A stretch of 52,307 nt of DNA from an uncultured Methylococcaceae bacterium. Lineage in GTDB: Bacteria > Pseudomonadota > Gammaproteobacteria > Methylococcales > Methylomonadaceae. Shown one piece after another: positions 44,560 through 52,307 of this stretch. Position 1 is the stretch's first letter, and the number at the start of each line of letters is the position of its first letter. Below the pieces are notes generated by a model, which saw only the letters and a list, made by a program, of their open reading frames with translations, searched no databases and had not been told where the DNA came from. A program made the translations under genes and the position numbers. The stretch is taken from NCBI GenBank assembly GCA_903945605.1, contig CAJAWH010000061.1:1-52307 (forward strand), read 5' to 3'.

Positions 44560-44577
44560 GCCGCCCAATTGGACGGC
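44560..44577 (-). terminator. Hairpin between fbp and the AlbA-type gene
   Basis: On the minus strand GCCGTCC, AATT, GGGCGGC forms a 7-bp stem with one G-U pair, followed by TCTCTTT. It lies about 83 nt after the fbp stop and 53 nt before the next start, and could partly terminate fbp transcription. Confidence 0.4.
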
Positions 44578-44659
44578 ATATTGACAATACTGGTTTGCTA
44601 CGCTGCTCCGCTAAGCCTTGCTGAACTTACTTAATCAAATGGATAGCAAGTCAAGCACC

Positions 44660-45700
44660 TCAACCCATGCCTTTGGCAGTTTCTGTGCCCTTGGCATCGG
44701 CTTCTTGATGGTAACGGATAATGCGCTCCACTTCTTTTTTAGAACCCAAAATGACCGGTACGCGCTGATGCACCCCAGTGGGCTTAATATCCAAAATAGC
44801 CTCGCGCCCTGTGGAACAAAGGCCGCCCGCCTGCTCAACAATAAAGGCCATTGGATTGGCCTCGTACATAATACGCAGCTTGGCGGGACGCTCAGGGTCG
44901 CGCAAATCGCAGGGATACAAGAACACCCCACCACGTGTCAAAATACGGTAAACATCCGCGACAAATGAAGCAACCCAGCGCATATTGAAATCTTTTTCGC
45001 GCACCCCTTGCACACCTTGCAAGCACTCGTCTATGTAGCGCTGCACAGGCGGCTCCCAGAACCGCTGGTTGGACATATTAATGGCAAATTCGCTGGTCTC
45101 TTCAGGAATGCGCATATCAGGATGGGTCAAAATAAATTCGCCCACATCCTGGTCTAAAGTGAACGCATTGACACCATGCCCTGTGGTCAACACCATCATG
45201 GTTGACGGGCCATAAATCACAAAACCGGCACACACCTGTTCCGCGCCCTTACGCAAAAAATCCTCAATATCCGGTTCGACACCTTCACGGCAACGCAATA
45301 TTGAAAAGATAGTGCCCACCGCCAAATTAATGTCAATATTGGACGAACCATCCAAGGGGTCAAACAAAGCCAAATATTTGCCCCTAGGGTATTGGGCGGG
45401 GATGGTTATCAAATCATCATCTTCTTCTGATGCCATACCCGCAAGATGCCCTGTCCAATTCAGGGCATTGATCATAATGTCATTGGTGATGATATCCAGT
45501 TTCTTTTGCACTTCGCCTTGGACATTTTCGGTGCCGGCACTGCCCAACACGCCAATCAGGTTGCCACGGTTGACCTTATGCGAAATTTGCTTGCAAGCCG
45601 TTACGATATTATTCAGCAATAGCGTAAAAGTACCGGACGCATCGGGCAAGCCACGTTGCTGTTCAATCAGGAACTGGGTTAAAGTCACTTTGTTATTCAT
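44660..45700 (-). CDS. fbp: Fructose-1,6-bisphosphatase class I
   Basis: A 346-residue class I FBPase for gluconeogenesis and, in methanotrophs, possibly regeneration in the ribulose monophosphate or Calvin routes. [20 protein letters not shown] near residue 108 is the metal site, preceded by [37 protein letters not shown] and [13 protein letters not shown] are the substrate-binding C-terminal blocks. Length matches the family (330-345). It is a single gene; no RuMP genes are nearby. Confidence 0.96.
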   Translation of the reverse strand: MNNKVTLTQFLIEQQRGLPDASGTFTLLLNNIVTACKQISHKVNRGNLIGVLGSAGTENVQGEVQKKLDIITNDIMINALNWTGHLAGMASEEDDDLITIPAQYPRGKYLALFDPLDGSSNIDINLAVGTIFSILRCREGVEPDIEDFLRKGAEQVCAGFVIYGPSTMMVLTTGHGVNAFTLDQDVGEFILTHPDMRIPEETSEFAINMSNQRFWEPPVQRYIDECLQGVQGVREKDFNMRWVASFVADVYRILTRGGVFLYPCDLRDPERPAKLRIMYEANPMAFIVEQAGGLCSTGREAILDIKPTGVHQRVPVILGSKKEVERIIRYHQEADAKGTETAKGMG

Positions 45701-45820
45701 TCAAATATCTCAAAATTTATACAATCATTAAGCTGGACGGCTTAGCGTTGCCAGTAAGGCGGCATAACCCTCCCATTAGGGTAAAGCTAACCCATAACAC
45801 TTAACTTTACCACATCAAGC

Positions 45821-46087
45821 TTATTCCTTTTTGCTGAAGCCATTGTAAAGCTTACACGCCAATATTGAGGCTGCCAGCAAGAAAGTGATTGAATTTGCGA
45901 ATATTATTGCTTTGTCATTAATAGATATGCCATACACCAACCAGCAAAACACACCCAATGTAAATAGACTATACATAGATAAGGACAGCGATTGCGTGTC
46001 GCGGGTTTTAATCGTCATGATGGCTTGCGGCAAAAACGATGAAGTCGTCAGAAAAGCCGCCAAGTAACCGATATATTCAAAGACCAT
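45821..46087 (-). CDS. SemiSWEET-type sugar transporter
   Basis: An 88-residue three-helix membrane protein. The PQ-loop motif is in SSFLPQAIMTIKTRDTQSLS near residue 16, with the second and third helices FTLGVFCWLVYGI and IIFANSITFLLAASILACKLY. This is the bacterial SemiSWEET (MtN3) size and layout; such proteins dimerise to move sugars. The ATG at 46087 has GGAGG upstream; the frame extends to 46207, but the longer form lacks a hydrophobic reason. The gene lies between fbp and hemF. Confidence 0.88.
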   Translation of the reverse strand: MVFEYIGYLAAFLTTSSFLPQAIMTIKTRDTQSLSLSMYSLFTLGVFCWLVYGISINDKAIIFANSITFLLAASILACKLYNGFSKKE

Positions 46088-46166
46088 TGCCTTACCCTCC
46101 GTTAATATCCAATAAGAAACACCCTTTGTTTGTCCGCCATGGGGAATAACGGGCAACCAAGCAAAA

Positions 46167-47450
<1,284 letters not shown>

Positions 47451-48461
47451 ATGCACGTTGTTACACTAATCAAAGGCGATGGCATCGGCCCATCAATCAT
47501 GGACGAAGCAGTCAAAGTCATCGACGCCTCGGGGGCAAAAATCACTTGGGAAGAAGCCTACGCGGGGCTATCCGCATTTGAACAGTTCGGCACACCGCTA
47601 CCCGATGCAACCCTGACCTCCTTCGACAAAACCCGTGTCGCCTTTAAAGGCCCGTTGACCACCGTGGTCGGCACTGGGTTTAGAAGCATCAACGTCGCCT
47701 TGCGCCAACAATACGACCTCTATGCCAACGTCCGCCCCGCCAAAAGCTGGGCCGGCATTAAAACCCGTTTTGAAGACGTGGACATTGTCATTGTGCGCGA
47801 AAACACCGAAGGCTTGTATGCCGGACTGGAACACTACCTGACCCCGAAAAAAGACATCGCCGAAAGTTTGGCGGTAGTGACCCGCGCCGCATCAGAACGC
47901 ATTGTTGACTACGCCTTCCAATATGCCCGCGACAACCAACGGGAAAAAGTGACTGTTTGCCATAAAGCGAACATCTTAAAATATACCCAAGGGCTGTTCT
48001 TGGATGTGGCAAGGGAGATAGCCAGCCACTACCCTGAAATCAAATTCGATGAAAAAATCATTGACGCCGCGTGTATGCACATGGTCATGAACCCCAAACA
48101 ATTTGACGTGGTCGTCACCACTAACATGTTCGGTGACATTTTATCTGACCTGACGGCTGGTCTGGTCGGCGGTTTGGGCCTGATACCGGGCGCCAACATT
48201 GGTGCCAACGCCGCGCTGTTTGAAGCGGTGCACGGCAGCGCCCCTGACATTGCTGGCAAAAACCTGGCCAACCCCATTGCTGTGATTATGGCTGGTGCCA
48301 TGATGTTAAGCCACCTAGGCGAACAAGAAGCCGCCGACCGCGTGATAAAAGCGGTTGAAACGGTGGTCAATGAAGGCAAATTTGTCACCCCCGATTTAAA
48401 TCCTGACTCTAAAGCGGGCACTATCGAAATGGGCAACGCCATTGTTGCCGCCTTGGCCTAG
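47451..48461 (+). CDS. NAD-type isocitrate/isopropylmalate dehydrogenase-family protein
   Basis: A 336-residue beta-decarboxylating dehydrogenase, most like NAD-dependent isocitrate dehydrogenase. VTLIKGDGIGPSIMDEAVKV opens it; FKGPLTTVVGTGFRSINVALR near residue 64 and RPAKSWAG near 97 bind substrate; VIVRENTEGLYAG near 113 holds the ENTEG block; DILSDLTAGLVGGLGLIPGA near 225 binds metal and AVHGSAPDIAGKN near 262 is the cofactor loop. The last is the NAD-type loop, but isopropylmalate or homoisocitrate cannot be excluded by eye. GGAG precedes the start. Confidence 0.87.
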   Translation: MHVVTLIKGDGIGPSIMDEAVKVIDASGAKITWEEAYAGLSAFEQFGTPLPDATLTSFDKTRVAFKGPLTTVVGTGFRSINVALRQQYDLYANVRPAKSWAGIKTRFEDVDIVIVRENTEGLYAGLEHYLTPKKDIAESLAVVTRAASERIVDYAFQYARDNQREKVTVCHKANILKYTQGLFLDVAREIASHYPEIKFDEKIIDAACMHMVMNPKQFDVVVTTNMFGDILSDLTAGLVGGLGLIPGANIGANAALFEAVHGSAPDIAGKNLANPIAVIMAGAMMLSHLGEQEAADRVIKAVETVVNEGKFVTPDLNPDSKAGTIEMGNAIVAALA

Positions 48462-48481
48462 CCAATAGCCCACGCCAAACA

Positions 48482-48512
48482 CCGCCAATATCCCACCTCA
48501 GGATGTTGGCGG
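48482..48512 (+). terminator. Hairpin downstream of the isocitrate dehydrogenase gene
   Basis: CCGCCAATATCC, seven-base loop, GGATGTTGGCGG pairs over 12 bp with one G-U pair. No T-run follows, so it is either a weak terminator or a REP-like element. Confidence 0.45.
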
Positions 48513-48652
48513 TAGCCAGCCCCAATTTGCTGCACAAGCATTCCTACCGGACATTTCTGCCACCGCCAGTTTTTCGACAAATGCGCCAACTATTAGGTAA
48601 TCATCGCCGATAGGCATAAAATATGCTGCTTTAATAGGCTATCACTCGGATT

Positions 48653-50311
48653 ATGGCTAATAAACAACTGCTTTTGCTTGCCCTGATTATCCCCGTGTTA
48701 TTGGAGCTTGCTTGGTTTTTAAAACCAACCGCCACCGGAACAGCCACACTTAACCCGCCGGGGACGCGTGCCATTGCCCAAGATGAAGTGACCAGCATCG
48801 AAAAGCCTTGCTCTGACGAACATCCCGAATGGCGTTCGGCACAAAGTATAGAGGGTGTGCCTATAGCCGCCTCATTGGCCTGTGAGCCGGACAATCCGTT
48901 CGAGATTGCCGCTGCCGTAAAAGGCACCAATAATATAGCGATGGCCACGCTGATGCAGACTGACTTGGCACAAGACGCACTGGAAATGTCCGACGACTTG
49001 GACAACGATGGCGACCCCGACATTATCCATATCAAATTGGAAGTGGTGGAACTGAACGGCTTCAGCCCAGATGGTGATTACCTCATCAACACCTTTGCCA
49101 TTGCCCCGGGTATCCAACCGGGTCTGTGGGCTTATGCCCCCAAATCACGCGGCATGGGCGTTAAAAACTTCAACTCCCGTATTGCCAACCCGCTGTTGCG
49201 TGCCCCCTCCCCCAGTATCCGTGTTGAACAGGGCGACCGCGTCAGCATCACCTTAGAAAACACCCACTACTTGCCACACACCCTGCATTTGCATGGCGTG
49301 GACCACCCTTGGCAGAACAGTCACGGCGAAGACAATGACGGTGCTGAAGAACACCCCGTCTTCCCCGGCACCCAACACACTTACGAAATACAGCCCCGCC
49401 ATGCCGGTACCATGCTCTACCACTGCCATGTACAAACCGCACAACATATCATGATGGGGCTGGGCGGGCTATTTATCGTGGAAGAAAACCGACCCAACAA
49501 TTGGCTGCAAACCTTCAACATAGGGGCTGGGCAAGTGCGCCACCCCTCAGTGGCGGTCAGCCAAACCTATAACCAAGAGTACGATCTGGTATACCAGTCA
49601 CTGGATAAAAAATTGTCCGGTATCATCCAACAAGCCAATGACCCACGGCTAATCAGCCAACAGATGAGCCGTGACTACAACATGACCGAATCGTTTGAAA
49701 ATTATTTTCTGCTGAACGGTCATTCCTTTCCTTATACCTTGCGTGACGGCATGATCATCACCGCCGAAAACGAGAACATCAAATTACGCGTTGCCAACTT
49801 GCAACGCTCCGCCGTTGCCCTGCATGTGCACGGGCATAAAGTGGCCATCACCGCTTATGACGGGGTTGACCAGCCCGAAGGCCAGCAATTGACCCGCGAC
49901 GTGGTGGACATTGCCCCCGCGCAACGCGTGGACCTGAGCCTGCGGACACAAGATGACGGCCTGCACAGTTACGGCCCCGGCTTGTGGATGTTCCATGACC
50001 ATGTACCGACCGGCACCACCAGCGACGGCATGGAACCCGGCGGCAATATGGCCATTTTGGCCTACCAAAGCTTAGTGGACGGTCAAGGGATGCCCAAAAT
50101 GCATGAAGATATGCTGGGTGAGCTGTTCAGCCCTGATTATTACGCAAAAAAACTCCCGGTTTGGCGTTCCGGTGACTTTAAACAACTGCTCGGCGACGCG
50201 GGCAAAATGCCCCCTACTTACTGGCAAATCATCATATTTGGTTTACTGATAGGACTGGCCTTAGCTTTGCTGATGTTCATCATGATGGCAACATCCAGGA
50301 AGCGTCCATGA
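48653..50311 (+). CDS. Membrane-anchored two-domain multicopper oxidase (type C layout)
   Basis: A 552-residue multicopper oxidase. An N-terminal hydrophobic segment (residues 4-24) and a C-terminal helix (about 524-545) suggest anchoring to the membrane with the catalytic part periplasmic. A Ca2+-loop-like DLDNDGDPD is near 114. Domain 1 has HLHGVDHPW near 211 and YHCHVQTAQHIMMG near 255, giving trinuclear-site His plus the type 1 Cys, His and Met. Domain 2 has LHVHGHK near 390 and WMFHDHV near 445 with His pairs but no Cys. So type 1 copper lies in domain 1 only. It oxidises Cu(I), phenols or another donor; this cannot be read. It overlaps the cupredoxin gene by 4 nt. Confidence 0.9.
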   Translation: MANKQLLLLALIIPVLLELAWFLKPTATGTATLNPPGTRAIAQDEVTSIEKPCSDEHPEWRSAQSIEGVPIAASLACEPDNPFEIAAAVKGTNNIAMATLMQTDLAQDALEMSDDLDNDGDPDIIHIKLEVVELNGFSPDGDYLINTFAIAPGIQPGLWAYAPKSRGMGVKNFNSRIANPLLRAPSPSIRVEQGDRVSITLENTHYLPHTLHLHGVDHPWQNSHGEDNDGAEEHPVFPGTQHTYEIQPRHAGTMLYHCHVQTAQHIMMGLGGLFIVEENRPNNWLQTFNIGAGQVRHPSVAVSQTYNQEYDLVYQSLDKKLSGIIQQANDPRLISQQMSRDYNMTESFENYFLLNGHSFPYTLRDGMIITAENENIKLRVANLQRSAVALHVHGHKVAITAYDGVDQPEGQQLTRDVVDIAPAQRVDLSLRTQDDGLHSYGPGLWMFHDHVPTGTTSDGMEPGGNMAILAYQSLVDGQGMPKMHEDMLGELFSPDYYAKKLPVWRSGDFKQLLGDAGKMPPTYWQIIIFGLLIGLALALLMFIMMATSRKRP

Positions 50312-50979
50312 AAAAACTTATTATAATGCTGGCATTGATGGCTTTAGCTGTGGCTCATTTACCCGCCACTTGGGCCGATATGGGCCACCACCATCACATG
50401 CTGATGGACGGGCGTGGCATGGTCATGAATGCCAACAGCGACAAGCTGCCACAAGACTGCCAAGCCCTATCAGAAACTGTTGATATCACCATCCATGCCG
50501 GACACCAACACGCGCTGGCATTCAACGGCAAAATGTTTGCGTTTGACAAACAGCAATGGGATGTCAAACCTTGCGCCAAAATCAACATCACCTTTATCAA
50601 TGATGACCACATCCGCCACCAGCTGATGATCCACGGTTTGCCCGGCTATTTGTACCCCGAAGGCATGTTCCATCTCGAACTTTACGGGGCAGGCGAGCTG
50701 AAGGCTTCTTTAATTGTCCCTAGCCAGAAAAAAACCTATTTGGTGCATTGTGAACTACCGCAACACATGGAAAAAGGCATGAAGGCACAACTGAAAGTCG
50801 GTGGCGGCGATGGTGACTTGCCCAGTATCCCAGGCATTAGCGCACCCGTCAAAGCCGACCACTATGCCATCGACTGGCAACAATCCACTTGGTTGATCCT
50901 GCTAGTATGCATCATGGCGGGCTTGCTGCTGCCATTTATAGCCATCACCTTCATCAAATTAAAAAGAAAACAGCCCTAA
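50308..50979 (+). CDS. Membrane-anchored cupredoxin
   Basis: A 223-residue exported protein. After a signal peptide (cleavage near ATWA) comes a His-rich segment, DMGHHHHMLMDGRGM. The cupredoxin fold follows, with HIRHQLMIHG near residue 111 and the type 1 site VHCELPQHMEKGM near 146, supplying Cys, His and Met. A C-terminal helix (STWLILLVCIMAGLLLPFIA) anchors it. The start overlaps the multicopper oxidase stop (ATGA), so the two are made together. It probably passes electrons or copper to or from the oxidase. The substrate is unknown. Confidence 0.85.
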   Translation: MKKLIIMLALMALAVAHLPATWADMGHHHHMLMDGRGMVMNANSDKLPQDCQALSETVDITIHAGHQHALAFNGKMFAFDKQQWDVKPCAKINITFINDDHIRHQLMIHGLPGYLYPEGMFHLELYGAGELKASLIVPSQKKTYLVHCELPQHMEKGMKAQLKVGGGDGDLPSIPGISAPVKADHYAIDWQQSTWLILLVCIMAGLLLPFIAITFIKLKRKQP

Positions 50980-51046
50980 CCGAACCCACCCAAGCACCAG
51001 CCATTAAAACTACCCTATCAAGCCCGCAACAGGTTTGCACAACAGC

Positions 51047-51619
51047 TCAGTTTTCCTGACCGGACAGCAACCGCTGGATATTGCTTTTATGCCGCCATAA
51101 CAACACGGCGGTCATGGCAAGGGTGACGGCAACAAAGGGCATTTTGCCAAGCAAAAACCACGCATACAGCGGTGCAAGCACTGCTGCGCACAAGGCGGAC
51201 AAGGAAGAGATTTTGCCGATTTTATAAATGGCCAGCCAAGTGACAACAAAGGCCAAGCCAAGCAGCCAGTTAAAACCCAATAACACGCCAATGGTGGTCG
51301 CCACGCCTTTGCCGCCTTTAAAGCCGAAAAACACCGGATACAAATGGCCGGTAAAGGCCGCCAGTCCAATCAGCACCAACCATTCATCAGATACGCCTAG
51401 GTAGTGGGCGGCAAGGACTGGCAGCAGCCCCTTGAGCAAATCGCCCGCCAAGGTGACGGCGGCAGCTTTTTTGCCGCCTATGCGCATAACGTTGGTGGCT
51501 CCAGGGTTACCCGAACCTTGTTCACGCGGGTCGGGCAAGCCCATGACCCGACAGGTGATAATGGCAGAGGAAATGGAGCCTACCAGGTAGGCGGCAATCA
51601 ATAACAACCACGCAATCAT
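51047..51619 (-). CDS. plsY: Glycerol-3-phosphate acyltransferase PlsY
   Basis: A 190-residue polytopic inner-membrane acyltransferase that uses acyl-phosphate to acylate glycerol-3-phosphate, the first step of phospholipid synthesis. DPREQGSGNPGATNVMRIGG near residue 31 is the first catalytic loop, and GFKGGKGVATTIGVLLGFN near 98 the second. Length is standard. It is convergent with the cupredoxin gene. A BIME-like repeat lies between it and tatC. Confidence 0.96.
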   Translation of the reverse strand: MIAWLLLIAAYLVGSISSAIITCRVMGLPDPREQGSGNPGATNVMRIGGKKAAAVTLAGDLLKGLLPVLAAHYLGVSDEWLVLIGLAAFTGHLYPVFFGFKGGKGVATTIGVLLGFNWLLGLAFVVTWLAIYKIGKISSLSALCAAVLAPLYAWFLLGKMPFVAVTLAMTAVLLWRHKSNIQRLLSGQEN

Positions 51620-51678
51620 TGGATACCTTTTTTCAATAGTTTGGAAGAAACGTTTTATTCACTGATGTCACGCGACAT

Positions 51679-51764
51679 GTTGGCTGAGCGTAGCAGCAGC
51701 CCCCAGCTATGATTTTTTTTGCCGGGTCGTCTTGTCTTGGTTGGCCCCTTCGGCTACGCTCAGG
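51679..51764. repeat. BIME-like composite repeat, copy 2
   Basis: CTGAGCGTAGC at 51684-51694 and its exact reverse complement GCTACGCTCAG at 51753-51763 bracket a spacer of 58 bases. The outer blocks GTTGGCTGAGC and CCCTTCGGCTACGCTCAGG recur at 22752-22817. It sits between plsY and tatC. Confidence 0.65.
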
Positions 51765-51820
51765 GAACGGGCGGTATTATCTGGCACTCCTACCAGCCGA
51801 TAGCTTTTGCGTAACCTCAG

Positions 51821-52307
51821 TTATTCAGGATTTTTTGTGTTATCGACACCAATTTCGGCAGGCAAGGCATTGTCAGCAGTTTGCGCTTTGGGCACAAACC
51901 AACGCGAGAACAGCAAACCTATTTCGAACAGCCACCACATCGGCACAGCCAGCAAAGTTTGCGAGATGACATCGGGCGGGGTCAGCAACATGCCAACAAT
52001 GAAAGCCCCTACTATCACATAGGAGCGTTGCGCGGCAAGCTGGGCGGGAGTGACCAAGCCAGTCCAAACCAACACAATGGTGAAGATGGGCACTTCAAAG
52101 CACACCCCAAAGGCAAAAAACAGCGTCAGCACAAAATCAAGGTATTTGCTGATGTCCGTCATCACTGCCACGCCCACAGGGGCGGCGGTGGTCAAGAAGC
52201 CGAACACCAACGGCAGCACCACAAAATAAGCAAAAGCCACGCCGATAAAAAACAACAGGGTGCTGGCAATCAATAGCGGCAACATCAGGCGTTTTTCGCT
52301 TTTATAC
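51821..52307 (-). CDS. tatC: Twin-arginine translocase subunit TatC, 3' part (cut by window end)
   Basis: The C-terminal part of TatC, the Tat receptor core in the inner membrane. At the window edge the frame reads [16 protein letters not shown], the usual LYxxEKRL segment before TM3, and [29 protein letters not shown] and [18 protein letters not shown] are typical downstream blocks. The protein continues past 52307, so the ATG at 52285 is internal, not the start. The cytosolic tail is long and polar ([20 protein letters not shown]). tatA and tatB are not seen. Confidence 0.96.
   Translation of the reverse strand, partial: YKSEKRLMLPLLIASTLLFFIGVAFAYFVVLPLVFGFLTTAAPVGVAVMTDISKYLDFVLTLFFAFGVCFEVPIFTIVLVWTGLVTPAQLAAQRSYVIVGAFIVGMLLTPPDVISQTLLAVPMWWLFEIGLLFSRWFVPKAQTADNALPAEIGVDNTKNPE

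Noticed and set aside
45780-45811. GGTAAAG/CTTTACC inverted repeat after the SemiSWEET gene
   Set aside because: The stem is only 7 bp with an 18-base loop and no T-run in either direction, so no terminator is called.

Overview
The window is a chromosomal stretch of a gammaproteobacterial C1-utiliser, most likely a type I methanotroph (Methylococcales). The strongest evidence is a compact tetrahydromethanopterin (H4MPT) locus on the minus strand: mptG, an ATP-grasp gene, mch, a RimK-like ATP-grasp gene, a CitG-like gene and fae. A HisA/HisF-like gene faces it convergently. Much of the rest is ordinary gammaproteobacterial housekeeping (mutL-miaA, sbcB, pcnB-folK-panB-panC, dnaQ, secA, hemF, fbp, plsY, tatC). 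No pmo, mmo or methanol dehydrogenase gene lies in the window, so methane oxidation itself is inferred.

Layout. 1-4 kb: membrane-lipid genes, namely a PlcP/LpxH-family phosphoesterase, an LplT-like transporter, a NUDIX hydrolase and an MGDG-synthase-type glycosyltransferase. 4-13 kb, minus strand: miaA, mutL, sbcB, the newly spotted 59-codon nqrM, a DUF2845 protein, ubiD, prlC and two small membrane proteins. 13-17 kb, plus strand: the pcnB-folK-panB-panC operon. 17-22 kb: a 59-codon membrane protein, a phosphomannomutase, a GC-rich Rpn-type nuclease that looks acquired, a divergent pyruvate-kinase-like protein, and dnaQ. 23-25 kb: thiD-thiE-SoxX-like cytochrome c, coupled by ATGA overlaps. 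25-28 kb: a TetR regulator divergent from an AhpD-like protein with three operator-like palindromes between them, then a carboxylesterase, a small membrane protein and a rhomboid protease. 28-36 kb: a DEAD-box helicase, the HisA/F-like gene, a bidirectional terminator and the H4MPT cluster. 36-43 kb: a HAD phosphatase, PPK2, an IS1-family remnant, zapE, secA and a DUF502 membrane protein. 43-48 kb: an AlbA/Schlafen-type ATP-binding protein, fbp, a SemiSWEET, hemF and an NAD-type isocitrate dehydrogenase. 48-52 kb: a membrane-anchored two-domain multicopper oxidase overlapping a membrane cupredoxin, then plsY and the 3' part of tatC, cut by the window end.

How the genes work together. Fae condenses formaldehyde with H4MPT and Mch converts the methenyl intermediate to formyl-H4MPT. 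MptG makes the first committed H4MPT precursor. The two ATP-grasp proteins, the CitG-like protein and the HisA/F-like protein probably act in synthesis of H4MPT or the formyl carrier. The multicopper oxidase has its type 1 copper motif in domain 1 and only trinuclear-site histidines in domain 2. With the downstream cupredoxin it forms a likely periplasmic copper redox pair. The first four plus-strand genes fit phospholipid turnover and glycolipid synthesis.

The most interesting items are the multicopper oxidase/cupredoxin pair, the poorly assigned H4MPT-locus genes, the phosphoesterase/glycosyltransferase lipid cluster, the TetR/AhpD switch, the orphan SoxX-like cytochrome in the thiamine operon, and two genes whose -10 boxes sit exactly 7 nt before the start codon. 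All functional calls come from reading motifs by eye; no database search was run.
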